Below, one piece after another: positions 32,834 through 39,845 of a stretch of DNA of 39,845 nucleotides (positions within the stretch are counted from its first letter, which is position 1; the number at the start of each line of letters is the position of its first letter). Origin of the DNA: an uncultured Eubacteriales bacterium (lineage in GTDB: Bacteria > Bacillota > Clostridia > Oscillospirales > Oscillospiraceae); contig URDK01000015.1 in the NCBI GenBank assembly GCA_900546485.1, positions 1 through 39,845 of the forward strand. The letters are read 5' to 3'. The notes below the pieces were generated by a model that worked only from the letters and a program-made list of their open reading frames with translations, was not told the origin of the DNA and did no database searches. The translations under genes were made by a program, and so were the position numbers.

Positions 32834-32867
32834 AATCCCCGCCACTTGCTGTGGCGGGGATTTTTTT
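32834..32867. terminator. Terminator between NAGPA-SLH and EamA genes
   Basis: AATCCCCGCCAC and GTGGCGGGGATT with a 5-base loop, followed by T7. The last T belongs to the EamA stop on the other strand. Confidence 0.92.
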
Positions 32868-33763
32868 CATTGTCCGGTTGAGCAGGTGCGGCGGCTCTTT
32901 ATGAAGCTCAGCTTCGTTTCGGAGATAAGCACGGCTATGAAGATGAGCACGAAACCTGCGACGGTCTTGAAGCTCAGCTGCTCGTGGTAGAAGATGACGG
33001 ACAGCAGCGTGCCGAACACCGACTCCAGAGTCAGGATTATGGAGGCCGTCTGCGGCGGGGTGTGCTTTTGTCCGATGGTCTGGAGCAGGAAGCAGATGCC
33101 CGTGCATATGAAGCACAGATACGCTATCGACCACCAGGCCGAGGCCGGAACGCCCTGCGGGAAGTCCGAGACCAGCGGCGCGCTTATCCAGCACCAGAGG
33201 CCCGCAACCGCAAATTGCAGCATCGACAGCAGCACGGGGCTGCGACCCTCTACCGCCCGCGCGGTGAGGATGATGTGCAGCGCGTAGAAGAAGCCGCAGC
33301 AGATGGTGAGCGCGTCGCCAAGGCCCAGGCTGAGCCCTCCGTCAAGCGACACGAGCGCCATGCCGCAGATGCAGATGAGCGCCGCTGAAATGTTGTAGGC
33401 GTCCGGGCGCTTTTTGGTGAAAAACCACCACATGAAAGGCACGATAACGCAGTAAGTCGCCGTCAGAAACGCATTTTTGCCCGGCGTGGTGTACTCGAGG
33501 CCGAAGGTCTGGAGCGTGTAGGCTGCAAAGAGCGCCGTTCCGAGGCCGAGACCACGTTTGAGGTACTGCAAATCGAGCTTGCGCAGCTCCTTGATGCCGA
33601 TCAGCGCCATGAGCAGCGCCGCGCCCGTGAAACGGAACGCCAAGACCCAGAGCGTGGGCACTGAATCCAGCGTGGACTTGAGGATTATGAACGAGGAGCC
33701 CCAGATGAGCGTGGCTCCGAGGAGCGAAAGCCTGCCGAGACGGCTGTTTTGGGTATTTGCCAT
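32867..33763 (-). CDS. EamA/DMT-family transporter
   Basis: A 298-residue membrane protein with about ten TM helices in two EamA halves. The first contains LGATLIWGSSFIILK and RFTGAALLMALIG, the second TGICFLLQTIGQKHTPPQTASIILTLESVFG. Members export amino acids or metabolites; the substrate cannot be read. ATG 33763 lies 9 bases after the pcrA stop, so it is co-transcribed with the helicase gene. The pairing is probably incidental. Confidence 0.9.
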   Translation of the reverse strand: MANTQNSRLGRLSLLGATLIWGSSFIILKSTLDSVPTLWVLAFRFTGAALLMALIGIKELRKLDLQYLKRGLGLGTALFAAYTLQTFGLEYTTPGKNAFLTATYCVIVPFMWWFFTKKRPDAYNISAALICICGMALVSLDGGLSLGLGDALTICCGFFYALHIILTARAVEGRSPVLLSMLQFAVAGLWCWISAPLVSDFPQGVPASAWWSIAYLCFICTGICFLLQTIGQKHTPPQTASIILTLESVFGTLLSVIFYHEQLSFKTVAGFVLIFIAVLISETKLSFIKSRRTCSTGQ

Positions 33764-33772
33764 ATGCTTATC

Positions 33773-36160
33773 TCACGTATCCTTTTTCATATGCTGTGAT
33801 GCGGCGCGGAGCATCAGCTTTTTGACGCCGGCGCCCTCAAAGCTTATCTCTATAAGCGCGTCGCCGCCCATGGGAGTTACCTTGGTTATCTCGCCGCGGC
33901 CGAAGGCGGTGTGCACCACGCGGTCGCCCAGCTTGAAAGCGGGGGCGTCCTTGTGCGCCGCAGGAGCCTGGAAGGTTCCGCGCTGCTTCTGCTGTCTGAG
34001 CGCGGCAAGCGCGCCCGGGCGAGGACGCTCGTGCTGACGCTGGTGGGACTCGTCCTGCCCGCCGTGATCCCGGCTGACGCCGGAGCGCTCCATGTCCTCG
34101 GCGGGTATCTCATCAGTGAAGCGCGAGGGCAAGTTCATGGAGGTGCGGCCGAAGATCATCCTCTGACGCGCGCAGGTCAGGCAGAGCCGCTCCTTCGCGC
34201 GGGTGAGCGCGACGTAGCAGAGCCGGCGCTCCTCTTCCATCTCCTCGGGTTCGCCTATGCAGCGCGCGCCGGGGAAGAGCCCCTCTTCCATGCCGACGAT
34301 GAACACGTCCGGGAACTCCAGGCCCTTGGCGCTGTGCATCGTCATCATGACGGCGCAGTCCGCGTCGCGGTCATAGCTGTCTATGTCTGTGTAGAGCGCG
34401 ACCTCGTCCAGGAAGCCGGCGAGCGAGGCGTCACCCGTCTCCTTTATGTAGCCGAGGATGTTGGTCTTGAGCTCGTTGACGTTCTCTATGCGCGCCAGCG
34501 ACTCGTCCCCGCCCTTCTCCTGAAGGGCGCGTATGTAACCGGTCTGCTCGAGCACGGCGTCGTAGAGGACGTCAACCGGCTGGGTCTCCGAGAGCTCGCG
34601 CAGGTAGCCGAGCATATCGCAGAACTGAATGAGCTTCGCCGCAGAGCGCTTGAGCTCTTCGTACTCGTTGGCGCGGCGGATCACGTCGTAGAGGCTGCGG
34701 CCCTCGCGGGCTGCGATCTCCTGCGCCTGTTCAATGCTCTTGGCGCCGATGCCTCGTGCGGGGGTGTTTATGATGCGTGCGAGACGCAGGTCGTCCGAGG
34801 GTGCGAGCAGCACGCAGAGATAGGCCAGCACGTCCTTGATCTCGGCGCGGTCGAAGAAGCGCATGCCGCCGACGATGCGGTAGGGGATGCCGTTGCGCTT
34901 GAAGGCAAATTCGAGGCGGTTCGACTGCGCGTTCATGCGGTAGAGCACGGCGCAGTCGCGGAAGTTGCCGCCAGCGCCGCGGTGGGCGAGTATCTTCGAG
35001 GCCACGAACTGGGCCTCGTCATCCTCGTTGCGCGCGGTGTAGAGCAGCAGCTTGTCGCCGTCGCCCGCGTTGGTCCAGAGGGTCTTGCCCTTGCGCTCCG
35101 TGTTGTTGGCGATGACGGCGTTGGCCGCGGAGAGGATGTGGCCGGTGGAGCGATAGTTCTGCTCCAGCCGGATGGTGCGGCAGCCCTTGTACTGCTTTTC
35201 GAAGCTGAGGATGTTCTCTATTGTCGCGCCGCGGAACTTGTATATGCTCTGGTCGTCGTCGCCGACAACGCAGATATTGCCCCAGCCGTCTGCCAGCATG
35301 GAGGCCAGCATGTACTGGAGGTTGTTCGTATCCTGATACTCGTCGATGAGGACATATTTGAACTGCCTCTGATAGTGCTCCAGCACGTCCGGGTGCTCCT
35401 GGAAGAGCCGGACAGTGTTGTAGAGCAGGTCGTCAAAGTCCATCGCCCCGGCGGAGAAGAGGCGGGCAGCGTAGACCTTGTATATCTCGGCGATCTTCCG
35501 GAGCCTCGGGTCCGAAGCGGAGCCGTACTTGGCGGAAAAGCCCTCAGGGGAGAGCAGCTCGTCCCTCGCGGAATCCAGCCGCGCGAGGATTGATTTCGGC
35601 GGGTAGACCTTGTCGTCGAGGTCCATTTCCCGGATGATGCTCTTCATGATGGAGAGGCGGTCCGAGGTGTCGTAGATGGTGAAATCTCGCGGATAGCCCA
35701 GCTTGTCGGCGTCGCGGCGGAGTATGCGGACGCAGGCCGAGTGGAAGGTGCGGGCCCAGATGTCGTTTGCCCGCTCGCCCAGCATTTTTTCCAGCCTGGC
35801 CTTGAGCTCATCGGCGGCCTTGTTGGTAAAGGTGATGGCGATGATGCGCCAGGGCTCCACGGGCTCGTATGCAGCGAGGCGGCGCGCCTCGTCCGAGGGA
35901 CCGGCCTCCAGCACTGCAAGGTCCGCCTCCGTTGCGCTCTCCGGCACCTCGTCCGTATCCGAGGCGCGGCCGTATTTGAGCAGATTTGCGACCCTGTTTA
36001 TCAGCACTGTGGTCTTGCCGCTTCCAGCCCCTGCAAGAACCAGCAGAGGGCCTTCCGTGGCTAGCACGGCCTCCCTCTGCATGGGGTTGAGCTTTGCGAA
36101 ATCGGCCTCTATTATCCTTTTTCGCGCTGCAATATATCGTTTTTCGAAGTCTGTTTTCAT
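33773..36160 (-). CDS. pcrA: UvrD/PcrA-type superfamily 1 DNA helicase
   Basis: A 795-residue 3'-5' helicase for repair and replication-fork upkeep. Motif I GAGSGKTT (44-51), motif Ia AITFTNKAADEL, motif II DEYQDTN, motif III VVGDDDQSIYKFRG, QNYRSTGHIL, and motif V/VI MTMHSAKGLEFPDVF and YVALTRAKERL are all intact. The C-terminal Tudor-like RNA-polymerase-binding domain (GDRVVHTAFGRGEITKV) marks PcrA. An acidic insert of about 45 residues (YGRASDTDEVPESATEADL and on) separates motifs I and Ia; standard PcrA has only a short loop there. There is no SD and the promoter is 9 bases from the ATG. Confidence 0.93.
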   Translation of the reverse strand: MKTDFEKRYIAARKRIIEADFAKLNPMQREAVLATEGPLLVLAGAGSGKTTVLINRVANLLKYGRASDTDEVPESATEADLAVLEAGPSDEARRLAAYEPVEPWRIIAITFTNKAADELKARLEKMLGERANDIWARTFHSACVRILRRDADKLGYPRDFTIYDTSDRLSIMKSIIREMDLDDKVYPPKSILARLDSARDELLSPEGFSAKYGSASDPRLRKIAEIYKVYAARLFSAGAMDFDDLLYNTVRLFQEHPDVLEHYQRQFKYVLIDEYQDTNNLQYMLASMLADGWGNICVVGDDDQSIYKFRGATIENILSFEKQYKGCRTIRLEQNYRSTGHILSAANAVIANNTERKGKTLWTNAGDGDKLLLYTARNEDDEAQFVASKILAHRGAGGNFRDCAVLYRMNAQSNRLEFAFKRNGIPYRIVGGMRFFDRAEIKDVLAYLCVLLAPSDDLRLARIINTPARGIGAKSIEQAQEIAAREGRSLYDVIRRANEYEELKRSAAKLIQFCDMLGYLRELSETQPVDVLYDAVLEQTGYIRALQEKGGDESLARIENVNELKTNILGYIKETGDASLAGFLDEVALYTDIDSYDRDADCAVMMTMHSAKGLEFPDVFIVGMEEGLFPGARCIGEPEEMEEERRLCYVALTRAKERLCLTCARQRMIFGRTSMNLPSRFTDEIPAEDMERSGVSRDHGGQDESHQRQHERPRPGALAALRQQKQRGTFQAPAAHKDAPAFKLGDRVVHTAFGRGEITKVTPMGGDALIEISFEGAGVKKLMLRAASQHMKKDT

Positions 36161-36169
36161 AGCAGCGAT

Positions 36170-36198
36170 ATTCTACCACAGGAAATCCTCGCGCACAA
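36170..36198 (-). promoter_or_regulatory. pcrA promoter, nearly leaderless
   Basis: Minus strand: TTGTGC (36198-36193), 17 bases, TAGAAT (36175-36170). Only 9 bases separate the -10 from the ATG at 36160, so the leader would be 0-3 bases. Confidence 0.55.
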
Positions 36199-36376
36199 CC
36201 CCCACAAAGGGCCAAAAGCCGTGCAAAATCCCGCCTTTTCTTCTGCACGTACGTGTGTGCTCTACACAAACACACACAAAGAAGAAAATTATGGCATCAA
36301 GTCCGAAACAGCAGAAAAACTGTGCAGAACGCCGATAATACAGCTGACTAAAAGTGATTTGTTGTAAAATCGGTAC
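36199..36376. other. Intergenic stretch upstream of pcrA and the T-box
   Basis: No gene seen. It holds a CACGTACGTG palindrome (36246-36255) and facing GTGTGTG / CACACAC tracts (36253-36259 and 36271-36277) that could pair loosely. With the T-box it makes up about 600 bases without a protein gene. Confidence 0.4.
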
Positions 36377-36404
36377 ATTGACAATTTAAAGCGAAGTGGT
36401 ATAA
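36377..36404 (+). promoter_or_regulatory. Promoter of the T-box transcript
   Basis: TTGACA (36377-36382), 16 bases, TATAAT (36399-36404), with start near 36411. Confidence 0.85.
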
Positions 36405-36410
36405 TGCACA

Positions 36411-36713
36411 CAACTGAAAGACAGTCAAAGGCTGTGACTGCGCAGAGTACCCGGATTTTGAGTCTGCAGAGAAGTGCCGGTTGGTGCAAGGCACGAGGCG
36501 AGAGCCGGGGAATACACGCAAGAGCCGCCCCTCGAAAGCGAGCATTCGCCGGTAGGCCGGGCCGGGTTTCTCCCGTTACAGAGATAGGGTATATTTCCTG
36601 CGCATGCGGGCGTACCCGAAGAGGCCGCAGACCGTGAGGCTGCGGTAAATTGAGGTGGTAACACGGGATTTGGCGCTCGTCCTCTGTATTGGAGGAAGGG
36701 CGTGTATTTTTTT
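36411..36713 (+). promoter_or_regulatory. T-box riboswitch with a tyrosine (UAC) specifier
   Basis: Stem I is closed by GGCT/AGCC (36430-36433 with 36523-36526). The specifier loop has AGTA (36446-36449) on the 5' side and GAA then TAC (36510-36515) on the 3' side, flanked by CCCGG/CCGGG and TGCG/CGCA pairs. The distal hairpin GTGCC-GGTTGGTGCAA-GGCAC (36474-36494) matches the T-loop region that docks on the tRNA elbow. The antiterminator T-box is GAGGTGGTAACAC, with UGGU at 36656-36659, which pairs with an ACCA tRNA end (A73, as in tRNA-Tyr). A terminator stem (36674-36702) and T7 (36707-36713) follow. It should turn on the downstream gene when tRNA-Tyr is uncharged. Confidence 0.88.
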
Positions 36714-36776
36714 CTCTTCTTCCGGCGTCCGTCGCCGCCAAAGGGCAGGCGCAATAAACGAAAAGGAGAGTAAAAA

Positions 36777-38225
36777 ATGGCCAACATCAAATTCCACACC
36801 GGTATGGACATCCCCCTCGAGCTGCACAAGGTGCGCATGGTACAGAAGCTCAACCTCCAGCCCATAGAGCGCCGCGCGGCGGCTATCACCGAAGCAGGCA
36901 ACAACACCTTCCTGCTCAAAAACGAGGACATCTTCCTCGACATGCTGACCGATTCCGGCGTCAATGCGATGAGCGACCGCCAGACCGCCGCGATGCTCAT
37001 CTGCGACGACAGCTACGCGGGCAGCGCGTCCTTCACGCGGCTCGAGAACAAGGTCCACGAGATATTCGGAACGAAGTTTTTCCTGCCCGCACATCAGGGC
37101 CGTGCCTGCGAGAACATCCTCGCCATGGCCTTTGTGAAGCCCGGCGACGTGGTGCCGATGAACTTCCACTTTACCACGACCAAGGCGCACATCACCCGCC
37201 TCGGCGGCCGCGTTGAGGAGCTGGTCATCGACGAGGGCCTTGCCACGACGAGCGACTGCCCCTTCAAGGGCAACTTCGACCTCGAAAAGCTCAAAAAGCT
37301 CATCGCCGAGGTTGGGGCGGAGCATATCCCCTTCCTGCGCGTGGAGGCGGGTACGAACCTCATCGGCGGCCAGCCGCTGAGCCTGCAAAATATGCGCGAG
37401 ACCTGCGAGATCTGCCGCGAGCACGGCATAATGACGGTGTTGGACGCTAGTCTGCTGCAGGATAACCTCCACTTCATCAAGACGCGCGAGGCGGCGTGCA
37501 AGGATATGAGCATCCGTGAGATAACCCGCGCCGTGGCAGATCAGTTTGACATCATCTACTTCTCGGCGCGCAAGTTCGGCTTCGCGCGCGGCGGCGGCAT
37601 CGCCATGCGTGAGCAAAAGCTCTGTGAGCAGATGCGCGAGCTGGTGCCGATGTTCGAGGGCTTCCTCACCTACGGCGGCATGAGCGTGCGCGAGATGGAG
37701 GCCATCACCGTAGGCCTGGAGGAGACGATGGACGAGGACGTAATCAGCCAGGGGCCCATCTTCATCGAGTTCATGTGCAAGGAGCTGCAAAAGCGCGGAG
37801 TGCCGGTCGTGACACCGGCAGGCGGCCTGGGCTGCCACCTGAACGCCCGTGAGTTTCTGCCGCACGTGGACGACCACGAGTACCCGGCGGGCGCTCTGGC
37901 GGCGGCGGTGTACCTCGCGGGCGGTATCCGCGGCATGGAGCGCGGCACGCTCAGCGAGCAGCGTGAGCCGGACGGCACGGAACCCATTGCGGACGTGGAG
38001 CTGCTGCGCCTCGCCATGCCGCGGCGTGTGTTCACCATGAGTCAGGTGCTCTACGCCGTAGACCGCATCGCGTGGCTGCACGAGAACCGCGAGCTCGTCG
38101 GCGGTTTGCGCTGGGTGGAGGAGCCCTCGAGCCTTCGCTTCTTCTTCGGACGGCTCGAGCCGACCAGCGACTGGCAGGAGAAGCTGGTTGCAAAATTCCG
38201 CGCCGACTTCGGCGACAGCCTTTGA
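36777..38225 (+). CDS. Tyrosine phenol-lyase/tryptophanase family enzyme (TPL-like)
   Basis: A 482-residue fold-type I PLP beta-eliminating lyase. The PLP lysine is Lys266 (SARKFG), with Asp223, Tyr80, Arg109, Asn194 and Tyr299 matching TPL residues Asp214, Tyr71, Arg100, Asn185 and Tyr291. Two substrate-choice positions favour TPL over tryptophanase: FTTT at 132-135 (TPL Thr124; Asp in TnaA) and Arg389 in MERG (TPL Arg381). But TPL Arg217 is Leu226 and Lys256 is Arg265, so activity may be altered. Annotation pipelines would probably say tryptophanase. ATG 36777 follows AAAGGAGAG. It is controlled by the Tyr T-box. Confidence 0.8.
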   Translation: MANIKFHTGMDIPLELHKVRMVQKLNLQPIERRAAAITEAGNNTFLLKNEDIFLDMLTDSGVNAMSDRQTAAMLICDDSYAGSASFTRLENKVHEIFGTKFFLPAHQGRACENILAMAFVKPGDVVPMNFHFTTTKAHITRLGGRVEELVIDEGLATTSDCPFKGNFDLEKLKKLIAEVGAEHIPFLRVEAGTNLIGGQPLSLQNMRETCEICREHGIMTVLDASLLQDNLHFIKTREAACKDMSIREITRAVADQFDIIYFSARKFGFARGGGIAMREQKLCEQMRELVPMFEGFLTYGGMSVREMEAITVGLEETMDEDVISQGPIFIEFMCKELQKRGVPVVTPAGGLGCHLNAREFLPHVDDHEYPAGALAAAVYLAGGIRGMERGTLSEQREPDGTEPIADVELLRLAMPRRVFTMSQVLYAVDRIAWLHENRELVGGLRWVEEPSSLRFFFGRLEPTSDWQEKLVAKFRADFGDSL

Positions 38226-38256
38226 TATATAACGCTGAGGTCATATCCCTCCAAAC

Positions 38257-38288
38257 GAAAGAAACCGGCCTTTTGGCCGGTTTCTTTC
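38257..38288. terminator. Bidirectional terminator after the TPL-like gene
   Basis: GAAAGAAACCGGCC pairs with GGCCGGTTTCTTTC around TTTT, between convergent genes. Confidence 0.88.
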
Positions 38289-38310
38289 CTGTTTGCGGTT
38301 AACAGCAGTT

Positions 38311-39702
38311 TTAGTCCAGGGATTCCTTGTCCTTGGGGATGATGTTGTGCAGGATAAGGGCCACGATGGTGGCAACGACGACGGGGGACTTGCCGAAGAT
38401 CATGGTGAAGGTCTCGGGGAACTGACCAATGGAGTCAGCAGCCTGCCATACGCCGACGCCGAGGGCCACGGAAAGGCCGACGACAGTGACGGTGCGCGGG
38501 CTGAGGCCCTTGGAGGTGATGAGCCTCATGCCGGTCATGGCGATGGTGGAGAACACGGAGACCGTCGCGCCGCCCAGGACGCACTGCGGGATGGTGGTCA
38601 GCAATCCGGAGAACTTGGGGATGAGACCGGCCAGCAGCATAAAGCCCGCCGCCAGCGCGAAAACGAAGCGGTTGATAACCTTGTTCGTCGAGACGATGCC
38701 GACGTTCTGGGAGTAGGTGGCCGTGGGCAGGCCGCCAAAGAGGCTGCCGAGCATGTTGGTGGCGCCGTAGCAGAGAATGCCGCCCTGCAGCTCGTTGTCG
38801 GTAGGCTCACGGTCCATGCCGCCTATGGTAGTCGAGGTGAAGTCACCTATTGCCTGCACGGAATTCACCGCGAACAGCAGTCCAAGTGCAACGCAGGCCG
38901 CAAAGTCAAAGTTGATACCGAAGGGCAGAAGATGCGGGGCCTCAAACCAGCTGGAGCTGGAAAGGCCGGAGAAGTCCACCATACCGAAGCAGAGGGCAAC
39001 TATGTATCCGAAGATGATGCCGAAAAGCGTTGCGGCAAGCTTGGTGATGCCTTTGGTGTAGTTGCTCAGGAACACGACCATGGCGAGGGTCAGCAGCGCG
39101 ACCACCCAGTTTTGCCAGGAGCCATAGACCAGTGCCTCGGTCAGACCGTTGGTCTCCACGACGAGCTGATAGGTGTTGGAGGTGCCGCCGGCCATGTAGT
39201 TGATGGCCGTGGGATAGAGCGAGAGGCCGATGGTGAAGACCACGGTGCCCGTGATGATGGGCGGGAAGAACTTGCGTATCTTCTTGAGAAAGAGGCCGAC
39301 AACGAGCGCGACCGCGCCGCCTACCAGCATCGCGCCCGCAATGTTGGCAACGCCGAGGTGTCCGCCCTCACCGGCAATGGCCTGCATGCTGGGAACATAG
39401 GCAAAGCTTACGCCTATAATTACAGGAAGCCCCGAGCCGAAACGGAATCCTCCCTTTTTGCCGCCAATGGGGAATATCTGCAAAAAGGTAGAGATCGCCG
39501 AAACGACAAGCGAGGCTTGAATGAGTATAACGCGGTCGCTCATATCGAGGCCGGCCGCATTGGCAACTATGATGGCGGGGGTGACGCAGCCGACTATCAT
39601 GGCCACGAGGTGCTGGAAGGCGAGGGAGAGCGAAGCGCCCATGGGAGGTATGCCGTGCGTGGTGAACAGCAGCTCCCGTCCGGTGAGTTTCTTTTCGTCC
39701 AT
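38311..39702 (-). CDS. NCS2-family xanthine/uracil permease
   Basis: A 463-residue transporter with about 14 TM segments. Family phrases include HGIPPMGASLSLAFQHLVAM at the N-terminus, FRFGSGLPVIIGVSFAYVP, and GLPTATYSQNVGIVSTNKV near the substrate site, the last typical of xanthine/urate rather than uracil carriers. It imports a purine with H+ or Na+. ATG 39702 follows GGAGGAG; a longer reading to 39741 would include the SD. It sits after a gene ending at 39791 and a GC hairpin, so it may belong to a purine catabolic unit outside the window. Confidence 0.9.
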   Translation of the reverse strand: MDEKKLTGRELLFTTHGIPPMGASLSLAFQHLVAMIVGCVTPAIIVANAAGLDMSDRVILIQASLVVSAISTFLQIFPIGGKKGGFRFGSGLPVIIGVSFAYVPSMQAIAGEGGHLGVANIAGAMLVGGAVALVVGLFLKKIRKFFPPIITGTVVFTIGLSLYPTAINYMAGGTSNTYQLVVETNGLTEALVYGSWQNWVVALLTLAMVVFLSNYTKGITKLAATLFGIIFGYIVALCFGMVDFSGLSSSSWFEAPHLLPFGINFDFAACVALGLLFAVNSVQAIGDFTSTTIGGMDREPTDNELQGGILCYGATNMLGSLFGGLPTATYSQNVGIVSTNKVINRFVFALAAGFMLLAGLIPKFSGLLTTIPQCVLGGATVSVFSTIAMTGMRLITSKGLSPRTVTVVGLSVALGVGVWQAADSIGQFPETFTMIFGKSPVVVATIVALILHNIIPKDKESLD

Positions 39703-39790
39703 GTGTTGCTCCTCCGATTCAGCGGGTCTCCCTGCCCCCACTTGTCAGAGGGGGCAGGGGCAGAGTGTCAGGTCTTTATTGTTCTGTCGC
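39703..39790 (-). promoter_or_regulatory. Leader between the edge gene and the permease
   Basis: CCCTGCCCCC and GGGGGCAGGG (39730-39739 and 39750-39759) can pair. No T-run follows on the minus strand and no purine-riboswitch core was seen. Probably an intra-operon hairpin. Confidence 0.4.
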
Positions 39791-39845
39791 TCAGCAGAAC
39801 TTGCGCTTCTGGGCGCGGTCCTCGAGGGCCTTGAGGGCGGCGGCG
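39791..39845 (-). CDS. C-terminal end of an unidentified protein (cut by the window edge)
   Basis: The minus strand reads AAALKALEDRAQKRKFC and a TGA at 39793-39791, with normal coding composition. Only 17 full codons are visible, too few to name a family. It lies 88 bases upstream of the NCS2 permease on the same strand, so it is likely in the same operon. Confidence 0.55.
   Translation of the reverse strand, partial: AAALKALEDRAQKRKFC

Noticed and set aside
36576..38081. 501-codon minus frame opposite the TPL-like gene and T-box
   Set aside because: Crosses the riboswitch and mirrors a strong gene; composition typical of an antisense shadow.
39703..39790. Purine riboswitch upstream of the NCS2 permease
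   Set aside because: The conserved purine-aptamer core was not found; only a GC hairpin.
38293..39834. 513-codon plus frame opposite the NCS2 permease
   Set aside because: Repetitive Gly/Asp/His-rich translation opposite membrane helices; an antisense artefact.

Overview
This 39.8 kb window looks like chromosome from a GC-rich, spore-forming, anaerobic Firmicute, most likely a gut Clostridium of the Oscillospiraceae/Ruminococcaceae type. That is inferred from gene content: spore germination protein YpeB, type III glutamine synthetase, 2-hydroxyacyl-CoA dehydratase subunits, SLH surface domains, a T-box leader, strong Shine-Dalgarno (SD) sequences, frequent TTG/GTG starts and sigma-A promoters. 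No species can be named from the sequence alone. There is no rRNA, tRNA, insertion sequence, phage gene or CRISPR array, and the genes are densely packed and largely intact.

Layout. 1-2.8 kb (minus): two iron-sulfur 2-hydroxyacyl-CoA dehydratase subunits, the larger cut by the left edge. 3.0-6.1 kb: nadE plus a small ribbon-helix-helix (RHH) protein (minus), divergent from glnN (plus). 6.2-9.7 kb: stacked hairpins, a GH3 lipoprotein, and divergently two COG0523/CobW GTPases, the second fused to a DUF1980-like domain, with a palindrome between the divergent promoters. 9.7-11.2 kb: a small phosphoesterase and three unrecognised small proteins. 11.2-16.5 kb (minus): aminotransferase, trpS, a TagO/WecA-type transferase, UDP-GlcNAc 2-epimerase and an anchored protein. 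16.7-22.2 kb (plus): gltX, ypeB, a zinc-ribbon/Ig-like membrane protein, and a MarR repressor with a MATE pump. 22.3-25.1 kb (minus): an ABC-F protein and a P-loop ATPase. 25.2-28.4 kb (plus): a HAD phosphatase, DNA polymerase IV, and an SPFH membrane protein with an RHH partner. 28.6-32.8 kb (plus): a compact membrane operon of a transporter-like protein, three tiny signal-peptide/TM proteins, a four-TM protein and a large NAGPA-SLH surface protein. 32.9-36.2 kb (minus): PcrA helicase and an EamA transporter. 36.4-38.2 kb (plus): a T-box leader with a tyrosine specifier and a tyrosine phenol-lyase/tryptophanase homologue. 38.3-39.8 kb (minus): an NCS2 purine/pyrimidine permease and the last codons of another gene.

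How the parts may fit together (inference). TagO plus UDP-GlcNAc 2-epimerase would supply ManNAc-containing secondary wall polymer, the usual ligand class for SLH domains such as those on the NAGPA protein. The CobW pair looks like a metal-homeostasis unit. The most unusual signals are the Tyr T-box in front of an amino-acid lyase homologue with altered PLP-site residues, the chain of four-base-overlapping micro-membrane genes feeding an SLH protein, the three-gene small-protein operon at 10.2-11.2 kb, and the (nearly) leaderless promoters of dinB and pcrA.
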